Positions 48,306-58,920 of a stretch of 64,000 bases of DNA are shown here, in pieces. Location: contig CACHLB010000001.1 of the NCBI GenBank assembly GCA_902580505.1, positions 117,324 through 181,323 on the forward strand, written 5' to 3'. Each line of letters begins with the position of its first letter. The first letter of the stretch is position 1. A program made the translations under genes and the position numbers. Source of the DNA: an uncultured Pelagibacteraceae bacterium (GTDB lineage: Bacteria > Pseudomonadota > Alphaproteobacteria > Pelagibacterales > Pelagibacteraceae). A model generated the notes under the pieces. That model had not been told where the DNA came from. It worked only from the letters and a program-made list of their open reading frames with translations, and did no database searches.

Positions 48306-49306
48306 TATTTATTTACATCCACTACTATTTTATGTTTTAAATTTCCTTTTAATATATCGGGATAGACATTTAATAATTCATCTAATCCAATAGTATTTAC
48401 AGATTTTTCTAAAATATTAAAATCTAGCAAAGCAGGAAATTCTCCCCAGACAAACTCTTTTCTTTTTTTACTAATATTAACCGAGTCTACTCCCCATAAT
48501 TTAACTGCTCTTAATATAAATGGAATTACTGATGTATTTAATTTATTGCCACTAGCATTTCCACATATGGCAACAATTCCTTTTGGTTTAGTTTGAGCTA
48601 TTGCATTAGATAAAATGTTACCACCCACGGTATCTACAACTCCATCCCATGTTCCTTTATCTATTAATCTTGCTTCACCCTCAAATTCTTTACGATCTAT
48701 AACGTTTTTTGCACCAAGTTCTTTTAAGTAATCTGCTTTATCTGGTTTACCAGTTATAGCTGTTACATTAATTCCCATCTTAGCAAGAACCATTACTGCT
48801 ACCATACCAACACCCCCCGTAGAACCTGTTACCAATACATCGTTTACTTTTGATTGCATCAATAGTTCCTCTCTTGCTTTAACTGCAAAGGCACATAACA
48901 AACCTGTAAGACCAGCAGTTCCCAGAATCATAGCTTGTTTATTTGTCATATCCTCAGGTGTTTTTGTAATATGATCCTTTTTAACTTTTGCGTATTGAGA
49001 ATATCCACCATCGAAAAGTTCACCTGCTCTACAACCTGTTAATATAACTCTGTCTCCTTCTTTAAATTCTTCACCATCACCTTGTGCAACAGTTCCAGAA
49101 AAATCAATGCCAGGTATTCTTGGATATTCTTTTACTAATTTGCCACCATCTTTAAGTATCATTGCATCTTTCCAATTAAGATCAGAATAATCTATCTTAA
49201 CAAGCACCTCCCCATCTTTAAAATGGTCTAAACTTAATTCTTTAACTTCTCTTGTAAAATTTTCGTTCCGATTGTTTATTACAACTGCTTTAAATGAGTC
49301 CGCCAT
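48305..49306 (-). CDS. Acryloyl-CoA reductase-like (AcuI/YhdH) MDR family oxidoreductase
   Basis: DYSDLNWKDAMILKDGGKLVKEYPRIPGIDFSGTV; VLVTGSTGGVGMVAVMVLAKMG; VVDTVGG. Confidence 0.88.
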   Translation of the reverse strand: MADSFKAVVINNRNENFTREVKELSLDHFKDGEVLVKIDYSDLNWKDAMILKDGGKLVKEYPRIPGIDFSGTVAQGDGEEFKEGDRVILTGCRAGELFDGGYSQYAKVKKDHITKTPEDMTNKQAMILGTAGLTGLLCAFAVKAREELLMQSKVNDVLVTGSTGGVGMVAVMVLAKMGINVTAITGKPDKADYLKELGAKNVIDRKEFEGEARLIDKGTWDGVVDTVGGNILSNAIAQTKPKGIVAICGNASGNKLNTSVIPFILRAVKLWGVDSVNISKKRKEFVWGEFPALLDFNILEKSVNTIGLDELLNVYPDILKGNLKHKIVVDVNK

Positions 49307-49321
49307 GTTTATTAGTAAATA

Positions 49322-49924
49322 TTATTTTGCAATAAATCGCAAATATCTATTTTGATAACTTAAATCGTCCTTAAACTGTCCAAGATAAAAATTTGTAACT
49401 GTGGTAGCTTGCTCTTTTTTTATACCTCTCATAGTCATACACTGATGAGTTGAATCTATTGTTACCGCAACTCCTTTTGCATCCAACGACTCCATTAAAG
49501 TATTAGCGATCTGAACAGTTAATCTTTCTTGTGTTTGTAATCTTTTAGAAAATACTTCTACTACTCTTGCTATTTTACTTAATCCTACAACTCTTTGATT
49601 TGGAATATATGCTACATGAGCAATTCCTATAATTGGTGCCATGTGATGTTCGCAATGACTTTGTACTGAAATATTTTTTTGAACAACCATATCACTATAC
49701 CCTTCAACATCACCAAATGTTTTGTCTAAAACTGCTTTTGGATCTTCTTTGTAGCCTTTGAAATATTCTTTAAATGCTTTTGTAACTCTTTTTGGAGTTT
49801 CCAATAAACCTTCTCTAGTAGGATCTTCACCTAGCCATTTAAGGATTTTGACAAAAGCTTCTTCAGCTTCTTTATCAGTTACTTCATTAATTTTTTTTTC
49901 GTTTTCGTTTTTTACTAATTTCAT
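49322..49924 (-). CDS. folE: GTP cyclohydrolase I
   Basis: LLETPKRVTKAFKEYFKGY; VQSHCEHHMAPIIGIAHVAYIPN; HQCMTMRGI. Confidence 0.95.
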   Translation of the reverse strand: MKLVKNENEKKINEVTDKEAEEAFVKILKWLGEDPTREGLLETPKRVTKAFKEYFKGYKEDPKAVLDKTFGDVEGYSDMVVQKNISVQSHCEHHMAPIIGIAHVAYIPNQRVVGLSKIARVVEVFSKRLQTQERLTVQIANTLMESLDAKGVAVTIDSTHQCMTMRGIKKEQATTVTNFYLGQFKDDLSYQNRYLRFIAK

Positions 49925-49981
49925 GACGTGCTTTTATATATATAAAACCTTAATTTTAAAATATTTATTATATTTATTATT

Positions 49982-50470
49982 ATGTTAGATAATTCCACAT
50001 ATATGTTTAAAAAAAGAGAAAATGTAGCAGAAATAGAAGAAGGCAAGCTTTTATCTCCTAAATTCGACAATGATGGATTGATTCCAGTCATTACAACATG
50101 CTCAAAAACAAAAGAAATATTAATGCATGGGTATATGAATGTCGAAGCTTTCAAGTTAACTATTGAAACTAAAGAAGCTCACTACTGGAGTAGATCAAGA
50201 AAATCAATTTGGCATAAAGGAAAAACAAGTGGATTTGTTCAAAAAGTAAAAGAGATTCGAATTGATGATGATCAAGATGCTGTATGGATGACTGTAGATA
50301 TTGGCGAGGGTGCTAGTTGCCATGTTGGGTACAGATCCTGTTTTTATAGATCTGTCCCTTTGGGTAAAATTGATAATGCAAGACAAATTGAAATGAAATT
50401 TGAAGAAGAAGAAAAAAAATTTGACCCAGAAGTTGTTTATAAGGGTCAACCAAACCCAACAAAAATTTAA
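49982..50470 (+). CDS. hisI: Phosphoribosyl-AMP cyclohydrolase
   Basis: KFDNDGLIPVITT; LMHGYMNVEAFKLTIETKEAHYWSRSRKSIWHKGKTSG; EGASCHVGYRSCFYR. Confidence 0.93.
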   Translation: MLDNSTYMFKKRENVAEIEEGKLLSPKFDNDGLIPVITTCSKTKEILMHGYMNVEAFKLTIETKEAHYWSRSRKSIWHKGKTSGFVQKVKEIRIDDDQDAVWMTVDIGEGASCHVGYRSCFYRSVPLGKIDNARQIEMKFEEEEKKFDPEVVYKGQPNPTKI

Positions 50471-50471
50471 T

Positions 50472-51110
50472 ATGGAAATAAAAGGCTTAAGAATTAAACC
50501 GTTCGGCCCATCAATTTTCAAAGTATCAATACCAAATCCTTTAATAAAAGTATTAAATGATTATGTAGACGATGTAGTTATAAATAAAAAAAAATCCTCA
50601 GAATTAGATTATGGAAATAGTTTAGTTGGCGATGTAACACAAGAATTTAAATTAGATAGTGAATTTGTTAAATCTTGCGGTTGGAGTAAATTTTTAGAAG
50701 TTTGTGCTGCTAAGTGGATTGAGTTAGAAACTGAAAAAAAAATAACTCAATTTAAAATTTTAGAAAGTTGGATCGTAAGACAATTTGAGAATGAGTATAA
50801 TCCTATTCATTGGCATGGAGGACATATATCTGGAGCCGGCTTTTTAAAAGTCCCAGAAACTTTGGGAGACTGGAAACAAAAAAAAGAAAATCATAATTAT
50901 GCTGGAGGAAATTTAGAATTAGTGCATGGATCTTTACAATTTACATCTAAATCGAAATTTGAAATTGTGCCTAAAGTAGGCGATTTTTATTTTTTCCCTA
51001 ATTATTTAATGCATACAGTTTATCCCTTTAAAAATTCAAATGAAGAGAGAAGGTCAATATCTTTTAACGCTAAAATTGATAATAGTATTTACAATGTCTA
51101 TGAAGGGTAA
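50472..51110 (+). CDS. Putative 2OG-Fe(II) oxygenase family protein
   Basis: NPIHWHGGHISGAGFLKVPE, VPKVGDFYFFPNYLMHTVYPF, ERRSISFNAKID: HxH/D...H...R-type layout. Confidence 0.7.
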   Translation: MEIKGLRIKPFGPSIFKVSIPNPLIKVLNDYVDDVVINKKKSSELDYGNSLVGDVTQEFKLDSEFVKSCGWSKFLEVCAAKWIELETEKKITQFKILESWIVRQFENEYNPIHWHGGHISGAGFLKVPETLGDWKQKKENHNYAGGNLELVHGSLQFTSKSKFEIVPKVGDFYFFPNYLMHTVYPFKNSNEERRSISFNAKIDNSIYNVYEG

Positions 51111-51477
51111 AGTTCAAAAAAACGTTTTAGATGAAAACTTGGAGTTATGCTCTAATGATCCATTAACAGGATGGTACAGAGATGGATGTTGTAATACAGA
51201 TGAAAATGATCATGGTGTCCACACTGTTTGTGCAAAAGTAAATACTGAATTTTTAGAATGGTGTAAAGAAGCGGGGAATGATCTAATTACACCTCATCCT
51301 GAGTTTGGTTTTCCAGGTTTGAAAGATGGTGATAGTTGGTGTGTGTGTGCAGGCTGGTATGCTAGAGCTTTAGAAGCGGGAAAAGGATGTCCTATTTATT
51401 TAAAAAAAACTCACAAAAACACTTTGAAACTTATTCCAATTGAAACTTTAAAAAAGTTCGCAATCGATATATCTTAA
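51094..51477 (+). CDS. DUF2237 family protein
   Basis: NDPLTGWYRDGCCNTDENDHGVHTVCAKV; GLKDGDSWCVCAGWYARAL. Confidence 0.85.
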   Translation: MSMKGKVQKNVLDENLELCSNDPLTGWYRDGCCNTDENDHGVHTVCAKVNTEFLEWCKEAGNDLITPHPEFGFPGLKDGDSWCVCAGWYARALEAGKGCPIYLKKTHKNTLKLIPIETLKKFAIDIS

Positions 51478-53097
51478 TTACATATTTCCGTATTTAGGTC
51501 CGCCTCCACCTTCTGGGGTTACCCACGTAATATTTTGAGATGGCTCTTTAATATCACAAGTTTTACAATGTATGCAATTTTGTGCATTTATTACAAATTT
51601 TTGAACAGAATTTACTTTTTGAACTTCATAAACTCCTGCTGGACAATATCTTTGTGCGGGCTCATCAAATTTTTCTAAAGTATATTTTATTGGTAAATCT
51701 GGATCTTTAAGTTTTAAGTGGACTGGTTGATTGTCGTCATGAATTGTACCAGTTAAATAAACTGAACTAGTTTTATCAAAAGTAATAACATTATCGGGCT
51801 TAGGATAATCAATTTTTGGCATTTTATCTGCTGGTTTTAAAGCCTCATGATCAGCATGTTTATGCTTTAATGTGAAAGGTAGTTTTCCTCTAAATAAAAT
51901 CTGGTCAATTCCAGTAAATAATATACCTAGAATTAAACCCCACGAGAAACTTGGTTTTACATTTCTTGCCTCATGTAATTCTTTGTAAACCCAACTTTCT
52001 TTAAATTTTCGCTCATATGTAGATAAATTTATATTTTTTGTAAGATGGTCATAAATTATTTCTGCAGCAATCATTCCACTCTTCATTGCAGTATGAGACC
52101 CTTTTATTTTAGGCATATTTAACGTTCCCGCGTCACATCCAACTAACAAAGCACCTGGCATAAACATTTGAGGTAAACTCTGTATACCTCCTTCAATTAA
52201 AGCTCTTGAGCCATAAGAAATTCTTTTTCCACCATCAATAATTTTTTTTATATCTGGATGAGTTTTAAATCTTTGAAACTCATCGAAAGGTGAGAGATGA
52301 GGATTTTGGTAATCTAATCCAATTACATAACCAAGAAAAACTTGTTTATTCTCCGCATGGTACATAAAACTTCCACCATAAGTATTATTATCTAAAGGCC
52401 ATCCAGCGGTGTGCATTACTAAACCTTCGGTATGATTTTTCTCTTCTATCTCCCAAATTTCTTTAAAACCAATTCCATACTGCTGAGGATTTTTACCTTT
52501 ATCGAGTTCAAACTTTTTTATTAATTCTTTTCCTAAATGACCTCTACACCCTTCTGCAAATACTGTAACTTTTGCATGTAATTCCATTCCAGGTTCATAA
52601 GTATCTTTTTTATTTCCCTCTTTATCGATACCCATATCTTGAGTTGCAATACCTTTAACTGATCCATCATCATTATATAAAACTTCACTTGCTGGAAATC
52701 CTGGGAATATTTCAACTCCTAATCCTTCAGCCTGCTCTGCTAACCATCTACAAAGATTTGCAAGACTTATAATATAATTGTTATGATTTTGTTGAACCTT
52801 AGGAAGCAACCATGTTGGCCAACTTAATGATTTTTGTTTTCCTAAAAATAAAAATTTTTCTTTTGTAACTTTTGTTTTAATTGGGGCATTTAATTCTTTC
52901 CAATTAGGTATTAGTTCGTCTAAAGCACGTGTTTCAAACACGTTCCCTGATAAAATGTGTGCACCTATTTCAGATGCTTTCTCTAAAAGGCAGACATTAA
53001 TATCTGGATTTAACTGCTTTAATTTAATTGCAGTTGAAAGTCCTGATGGTCCGCCACCTACGATGACAACATCGTATTCCATCACTTCTCTGGACAT
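51478..53097 (-). CDS. Electron transfer flavoprotein-ubiquinone oxidoreductase
   Basis: DVVIVGGGPSGLSTAIKLKQL; IGAHILSGNVFE; 4Fe-4S C-terminal NCIHCKTCDIKEPSQNI. Confidence 0.95.
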   Translation of the reverse strand: MSREVMEYDVVIVGGGPSGLSTAIKLKQLNPDINVCLLEKASEIGAHILSGNVFETRALDELIPNWKELNAPIKTKVTKEKFLFLGKQKSLSWPTWLLPKVQQNHNNYIISLANLCRWLAEQAEGLGVEIFPGFPASEVLYNDDGSVKGIATQDMGIDKEGNKKDTYEPGMELHAKVTVFAEGCRGHLGKELIKKFELDKGKNPQQYGIGFKEIWEIEEKNHTEGLVMHTAGWPLDNNTYGGSFMYHAENKQVFLGYVIGLDYQNPHLSPFDEFQRFKTHPDIKKIIDGGKRISYGSRALIEGGIQSLPQMFMPGALLVGCDAGTLNMPKIKGSHTAMKSGMIAAEIIYDHLTKNINLSTYERKFKESWVYKELHEARNVKPSFSWGLILGILFTGIDQILFRGKLPFTLKHKHADHEALKPADKMPKIDYPKPDNVITFDKTSSVYLTGTIHDDNQPVHLKLKDPDLPIKYTLEKFDEPAQRYCPAGVYEVQKVNSVQKFVINAQNCIHCKTCDIKEPSQNITWVTPEGGGGPKYGNM

Positions 53098-53121
53098 AAT
53101 GATAATTTCTTACAGTATTTG

Positions 53122-54075
53122 CTATTTTTGTATAGTGTTTAATTTGTTCAATTCTGACAAAAACTGAGGAAGAGCCTCAAAAAGATCTGCTTCTAATCCG
53201 TAATCTGCGACACTAAAAATTGGAGCTTCACCGTCTTTATTTATAGCCACAATAACTTTGCTTTCTTTCATTCCTGCTAAGTGCTGTATCGCACCAGAAA
53301 TTCCAACTGCAATATATAAATCTGGAACCACAACTTTTCCCGTTTGTCCTACTTGATGATCATTAGTGATATAACCAGCATCAACTGCTGCTCTTGATGC
53401 TCCAATTGCTGCATTAAGTTTATCAGCAATATCACTGATTAATTTGAAATTTTCACCATTTTGCATTCCTCTGCCACCTGAAATAACTATTCTAGCTGTT
53501 CCAAGCTCTGGTCTGTCTGACTTAACTTCTTCTTTCTTTAAAAATTTAGTAGATGAACTAGCTTCTGCTGGATCAGATTTTGTAATTTCAGCAGATCCAC
53601 CACTCTTATCGGCAGGATCAAACGACGTCGGTCTTATAGTAACACATTTTTTTTTGTCATTACTTTTAACCGTAGCAAATGCATTTCCTGCATAAATTGG
53701 TCTTAAAAAAGTATCTTCAGAAATAACTTTAATTATATCGCTCACCTGCGAAGTATCTAGTAATGCTGCAATTCTAGGCATTAAATTTTTACCAAATGTA
53801 TTTGCTGAGCTTACAATATGTGAATAATTTTCTGCATGCTTGATTATTGCTGATGTATAATTTTCAGCAATATAGTTTTCGTAAATCTCATTATCAACAT
53901 GAATAACTTTTTTTACATTTGGAACTTCAGATAAAGATTTTGCAACATCGTCAGCTTGATGGCCTAAAACCAAAACATGAAGATCCTCATTTATTTGAGA
54001 AGCTGCAGTTATAGCATTATATGTAAATGGTCTAACCTCTTTATTATTATGTTCTGCAATTAATAATACTGACAT
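53122..54075 (-). CDS. etfA: Electron transfer flavoprotein alpha subunit
   Basis: C-terminal VGQTGKVVVPDLYIAVGISGAIQHLAGMKESKVIVAINKDGEAPIFSVADYG. Confidence 0.95.
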   Translation of the reverse strand: MSVLLIAEHNNKEVRPFTYNAITAASQINEDLHVLVLGHQADDVAKSLSEVPNVKKVIHVDNEIYENYIAENYTSAIIKHAENYSHIVSSANTFGKNLMPRIAALLDTSQVSDIIKVISEDTFLRPIYAGNAFATVKSNDKKKCVTIRPTSFDPADKSGGSAEITKSDPAEASSSTKFLKKEEVKSDRPELGTARIVISGGRGMQNGENFKLISDIADKLNAAIGASRAAVDAGYITNDHQVGQTGKVVVPDLYIAVGISGAIQHLAGMKESKVIVAINKDGEAPIFSVADYGLEADLFEALPQFLSELNKLNTIQK

Positions 54076-54825
54076 TTAAATTACCTTAGCCTCATTTTTT
54101 AATTTTTGCACTAATTCTTCTACACTAGCGACTTTTATTCCAGCTTTTCTTTTTGGTGGCTCTTCAACTTTAATTTGTTCGATTCTAGGATTAATATCAA
54201 CTCCTAAATCTGAAGCATTTATCTGTTCTATTGGTTTTTTCTTAGCTTTCATAATATTTGGAAGCGAAGCATATCTTGGTTCATTTAATCTTAAATCACA
54301 TGTAACAATTGCTGGAACATTTACTTCAATGGTTTCCAACCCTTCGTCAATTTCACGTGTTACCTCTAATGCATTATCTTTTACTTCAATTTTAGATGCA
54401 AAAGTTGCTTGAGGCCAATTTAATAAAGCTGCAAGCATCTGACCAGTTTGATTACAGTCATCATCAATTGCTTGTTTTCCCATAAACACTAAATCAGGAT
54501 TTTCTTTTTCTACAATTTTTTTTAAAATTTTTGAAACTGCTAATGGTTCAATCACATTATCAACTTTGACATGTATTCCTCTATCCGCTCCTACTGCTAA
54601 TGCTTTTCTAACTGTTTCTTGAGCTTTTTCTTCACCAATTGTAATTGCAACTATTTCTTTAGCTTTGCCAGCCTCTTTAATTTTTACTGCTTCCTCTATT
54701 GCATTATCATCTGGTGGATTTGTTGACATTTTAACGTTGTCAGTAACAACGCCTGAGCCATCTTCTTTAACTCTTATTTGAACGTTGTAATCAATTACTC
54801 TTTTAACAGCGACAAGTATTTTCAT
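54076..54825 (-). CDS. etfB: Electron transfer flavoprotein beta subunit
   Basis: [54 protein letters not shown]. Confidence 0.95.
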   Translation of the reverse strand: MKILVAVKRVIDYNVQIRVKEDGSGVVTDNVKMSTNPPDDNAIEEAVKIKEAGKAKEIVAITIGEEKAQETVRKALAVGADRGIHVKVDNVIEPLAVSKILKKIVEKENPDLVFMGKQAIDDDCNQTGQMLAALLNWPQATFASKIEVKDNALEVTREIDEGLETIEVNVPAIVTCDLRLNEPRYASLPNIMKAKKKPIEQINASDLGVDINPRIEQIKVEEPPKRKAGIKVASVEELVQKLKNEAKVI

Positions 54826-57257
54826 TAAGCTCTTAATAAATTGTTTTCTGGATCGTAAGGACTTTCATCTAAAATTGTTGCATCATATTTCTCACCTAAT
54901 ATTTCAATTTTAAGTTTTTGTCCAACATTTGCTAATTCTGGTTTAACCATTCCTAATGCTAATGATTTTCCAATTCTAAAACCAAAGTCTCCTCCTGTAG
55001 CTCTTCCTATAACACTTCCATTTTCATAAATTGGGTTGTTACCCAAAACATCTGCATCCTTTGGATTATGAACTTCAAGGGTAACAAGTTTATTATCAAA
55101 ACCTTTTTCCCTCCATTTGTTCAATGCATCAAGTCCAATAAAACTTCCTTTATTAGGGTGTATAAATCTATCAAGACCACTTTCATAAGGTGAGTATTCT
55201 ATTGATAGTTCTGTTCCAACTAATTTGTATGATTTTTCTACTCTCAAACTATTCATGGCTCTAATACCATAAGGTTTTAGTCCAAGATCTTGTCCCGCTT
55301 CCATAAGTTTATCAAAAATATGATTTTGATATTCAATTGGATGATGAAGTTCCCAACCTAATTCACCAACAAAGTTAACTCTCATTGCATTAACCGGGGC
55401 ATAACCGACATCAATCATTTTTGCACTTAGCCATTTAAAATTCTCATTTGAAAAATCATCTTTAGAAACTCTTTGCATTAACTCTCTAGCTTTTGGACCT
55501 GAAACTACCAAAACCCCATTGCTATTGGTTAAATTTTCAAATTGTACTGAACCATCTGAAGGCATCCATTTTAAAATCCAGTCATGATCTAATCTTTGGA
55601 AGGCACCTGCTGATACTAAATAAAAGCTATCATGTGACTCTCTCATAATAGTAAATTCAGAATGAACTCCGCCTTTAGTATTTAAAGCGTGACATAAATT
55701 AATTCTTCCAACTTTTTTTGGTAATTTGTTTGCAACTAAATTATCTAAAAATTCTTCTGCACCAGGACCTTTAATTCTACATTTTGCAAATGCAGTCATA
55801 TCTAAAAGACCAACATTTTCTTTTACGTTTTTGCATTCTTTTTCCATTGCATTAAACCATTTAGATCTCCTAAATGACCAATCGTCTTTTTGCTCCATTC
55901 CATCAGTTGCAAAAAAGTTAGGTCGTTCCCACCCAAATTTTTGACCAAACACTGCTCCTAAATTTTTCATTCTGTCATAACATGGCGCTGTTCTTAATGG
56001 TCTTGCCGCTGGTCTTTCTTCATCAGGAAAGTGAGTTATGAAAACGTGACTGTAGGCTTCTTCATTTTTAGCTTTTAAATATGATTTAGAGCAATAATCT
56101 CCATACCTTCTTGGTTCAACACCAAGCATATCGATAGTTGGTTCACCATCTACTATCCATTCAGCAAGTTGCCATCCTGCTCCACCTGCTGCAGTGATAC
56201 CAAAACTGTGACCTTCATTTATCCAAAAATTTTTTAATCCCCAAGCAGGTCCAACAATAGGGTTGCCATCAGGTGTGTAACAAATTGCACCATTATAAAC
56301 TTTTTTTACACCCACTTCTCCAAAAGCAGGTACTCTATGTATTGCACCTTCAATATGAGGCGCTAATCTATCTAAATCTTCCTGAAATAACTCATACTCA
56401 GAATCTTTTGATGGTCCATCTACATAACAAGCTGGTGCACCATCTTCATATGGTCCTAAAATTAACCCACCCGCTTCTTCTCTCATATACCATCTACTAT
56501 CACTATCTCTTAAAACTCCCATTTCTGGTAATCCATCTTTTTTTCTTTTTTGAATTTCAGGATGAGGTTCGGTAACAATGTATTGATGTTCTACTGGGAT
56601 AACTGGAATATCTAAGCCAACCATCTTTCCGGTTTGTCTTGCAAAGTTTCCTGAACAAGAAATAATATGTTCACATTCTATAGACCCTTTATCTGTCTCA
56701 ACAACCCAACCATCTTTGGTTTGTTTCATTCCAACGACATTTGTATTTCTATAAATTTCTGCTCCTCTATTTCTTGCGCCTGTTGCAAGTGCTTGGGTTA
56801 AATCAGCTGGTTGGATATATCCATCTTCAGGGTGTTGTATTGCACCAACTAAATCTGATGTATTACATAATGGCCAGATTTCCTTAACTTGGTCTGGAGT
56901 TAAAAATTTTACATCAACACCAATTGTTTGAGCAACACCAGCGTATTGAAAGTATTCATCCATTCTATCTTTAGTGCTTGCTAATCTAATATTTGATACA
57001 ACACTGAAACCTACGTTCTTACCTGTCTCTTCTTCTAAAGTTTTATACAAATTGACAGCATACTTGTGGAGTTGTCCAACAGAATAACTCATATTAAATA
57101 GTGGTAATAATCCAGCTGCATGCCAAGTTGAGCCTGATGTTAGTTCTTTTCTTTCAATTAAAACAACATCTGACCAACCTTTTTTTGCTAAGTGATAGAG
57201 TGCACTAACTCCTACTACTCCACCGCCTACTACAACAACTTTTGCTTTGGATTTCAT
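54825..57257 (-). CDS. FAD-dependent dehydrogenase with GcvT domain (dimethylglycine/sarcosine dehydrogenase family)
   Basis: [36 protein letters not shown]; GcvT-like C-terminus; directly upstream of etfBA. Confidence 0.92.
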   Translation of the reverse strand: MKSKAKVVVVGGGVVGVSALYHLAKKGWSDVVLIERKELTSGSTWHAAGLLPLFNMSYSVGQLHKYAVNLYKTLEEETGKNVGFSVVSNIRLASTKDRMDEYFQYAGVAQTIGVDVKFLTPDQVKEIWPLCNTSDLVGAIQHPEDGYIQPADLTQALATGARNRGAEIYRNTNVVGMKQTKDGWVVETDKGSIECEHIISCSGNFARQTGKMVGLDIPVIPVEHQYIVTEPHPEIQKRKKDGLPEMGVLRDSDSRWYMREEAGGLILGPYEDGAPACYVDGPSKDSEYELFQEDLDRLAPHIEGAIHRVPAFGEVGVKKVYNGAICYTPDGNPIVGPAWGLKNFWINEGHSFGITAAGGAGWQLAEWIVDGEPTIDMLGVEPRRYGDYCSKSYLKAKNEEAYSHVFITHFPDEERPAARPLRTAPCYDRMKNLGAVFGQKFGWERPNFFATDGMEQKDDWSFRRSKWFNAMEKECKNVKENVGLLDMTAFAKCRIKGPGAEEFLDNLVANKLPKKVGRINLCHALNTKGGVHSEFTIMRESHDSFYLVSAGAFQRLDHDWILKWMPSDGSVQFENLTNSNGVLVVSGPKARELMQRVSKDDFSNENFKWLSAKMIDVGYAPVNAMRVNFVGELGWELHHPIEYQNHIFDKLMEAGQDLGLKPYGIRAMNSLRVEKSYKLVGTELSIEYSPYESGLDRFIHPNKGSFIGLDALNKWREKGFDNKLVTLEVHNPKDADVLGNNPIYENGSVIGRATGGDFGFRIGKSLALGMVKPELANVGQKLKIEILGEKYDATILDESPYDPENNLLRA

Positions 57258-57303
57258 TATCAGATTCCTACTAAATTTTAATTACTAACGAAACAAAATT
57301 CTA

Positions 57304-57507
57304 TTATTCATCATCTGCGTCACGCCAGCCCATTCTGAACATTAAATAAGCGGCAACTATAACGGAAATTGTACCTACTACCATACCAATATTAATCCCA
57401 ACTTCACTTCCCCAAAAATACCATCCAAGTTGAGTAGATGAGATTGTTGGAAAACATAAAATAAACATTAGAATTCCGTACCTAATATACATTGGAGGCT
57501 TTTTCAT
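57304..57507 (-). CDS. Small membrane protein (hypothetical)
   Basis: Start at internal MKKPPMYIRYGILM; two TM segments; start abuts the upstream stop. Confidence 0.55.
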   Translation of the reverse strand: MKKPPMYIRYGILMFILCFPTISSTQLGWYFWGSEVGINIGMVVGTISVIVAAYLMFRMGWRDADDE

Positions 57508-57968
57508 TATATTGATGATCCCATTGGTATTGGTTGTGAAACTGCTGTTGTTAGCCAGCAATCTAAAAGATTGCCCTCTTTATTATTCTTTTCAACTTTC
57601 CATTTAAATTTAAAATATTGTTTATCCTTATCCAAGACAACAACTTCATAAGTTGCCATGGTACTTGATTTGTAAATTTCAGTTACTGTATTTTCTTTGT
57701 GATCAATCAACATTGAGTATGAAGCCCCCTTTAACATTCTTTTAAATCTATCTAAGGGACCTGTCATTCTTTGATTATTTGGATGTGCAAATTCCCATGT
57801 TTGCTCAATACCTCTATCTTTATATGGACTGTCATTTTTCATTAACGCCTTTAATTGAATTAAAACAACTTGTTTCGGATCTATATTTACACTTGGTTTT
57901 AAAACATCGGCAAATGAAGAATTAAAATAAAAAAATGTAATTAAAATAAATAAAATTTTGGATTTCAT
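57507..57968 (-). CDS. DUF4864-like exported protein
   Basis: Signal peptide; QTWEFAHPNNQRMTGPLDRFKRML. Confidence 0.65.
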   Translation of the reverse strand: MKSKILFILITFFYFNSSFADVLKPSVNIDPKQVVLIQLKALMKNDSPYKDRGIEQTWEFAHPNNQRMTGPLDRFKRMLKGASYSMLIDHKENTVTEIYKSSTMATYEVVVLDKDKQYFKFKWKVEKNNKEGNLLDCWLTTAVSQPIPMGSSI

Positions 57969-58000
57969 ATTTTAAATTTATCTTAAATTTAAAATGAAAT
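57962..58000. other. AT-only inverted repeat spanning the start region of the DUF4864-like gene
   Basis: ATTTTAAATTTA(57969-57980)-TCT-TAAATTTAAAAT(57984-57995): perfect 12 bp, extended by ATTTC/GAAAT. Confidence 0.5.
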
Positions 58001-58034
58001 AAAAGGTCTTAATATCACACTCAATAATTTGTTA

Positions 58035-58460
58035 TTATATAGTTTTGAATAATCTATCGTATTCGTTTTTAATACATTTATTAGAGATATAATAAATTTT
58101 ATTTTGAGAGACTAATTTTGCTGCATTTTCGTTATGAATCCCTAATTGCAACCATAATACATTTGCACCAATTTCTATTGTTTGTTTTGCTATTTCCTCG
58201 GCTTCTTCGCTGGGTCTAAATACGTTAACAATTCCTACATGATCTTTTATATCCATTAATTTTTTATAAACTGGCTCACCATGTATTATTTTATTATCTG
58301 TTACTGGATTAACAGGAAAAACTTTGTAACCTGTGTTTCTTAAATATTTCATTATTATATTGGAAGTTTTTTTTGAATCTGGGCTTGCACCAACAATTGC
58401 TATTGTCCGATAACTTAAATAAAGTTCTTTTATCTTTTCATCTACGAGTGTTGTATCCAT
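58035..58460 (-). CDS. CoA-binding domain protein
   Basis: YRTIAIVGASPDSKKTSNIIMKYLRNTGYKVFPVNP. Confidence 0.88.
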   Translation of the reverse strand: MDTTLVDEKIKELYLSYRTIAIVGASPDSKKTSNIIMKYLRNTGYKVFPVNPVTDNKIIHGEPVYKKLMDIKDHVGIVNVFRPSEEAEEIAKQTIEIGANVLWLQLGIHNENAAKLVSQNKIYYISNKCIKNEYDRLFKTI

Positions 58461-58468
58461 AATTTAAT

Positions 58469-58918
58469 TTAAATTTTAAGATCTAGTCGAGGTTTCCAAA
58501 ATGGTCTGAAGAGTTCAATTTTTGGGCATCTATTCATAACTACTTTTAAACCTGCATCTTCAGCAATTTTTGCTGCATCATGATTAATTACACCAATTTG
58601 TCCCCACAACACCTTTGCTCCAATTGATATTGCCTCTTCAGCAATTCCATAGAGATCCTCGGATTTTCTAAATACTTCGACCATATCAACAGGTCTATCT
58701 ATTGCCGATAAATTTGGATAAACTTTTAAATTTCTAATTTCCTTTACACCTGGTTTAGGGTTTACAGGTATCATATCATAGCCAGTTTCATGCAAAACTC
58801 GTAATACACCATAACTAAATTTAGTTTTGTCTGGACTGGCGCCAACCATTGCAATTGTCTTAACTGAACTTAGAATATCTTTTAAATATTCAGCGCTATA
58901 AGGTTCATTGTGGTTCAT
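58469..58918 (-). CDS. CoA-binding domain protein (tandem paralogue)
   Basis: VKTIAMVGASPDKTKFSYGVLRVLHETGYDMIPVNPK. Confidence 0.88.
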   Translation of the reverse strand: MNHNEPYSAEYLKDILSSVKTIAMVGASPDKTKFSYGVLRVLHETGYDMIPVNPKPGVKEIRNLKVYPNLSAIDRPVDMVEVFRKSEDLYGIAEEAISIGAKVLWGQIGVINHDAAKIAEDAGLKVVMNRCPKIELFRPFWKPRLDLKI

Positions 58919-58920
58919 CT

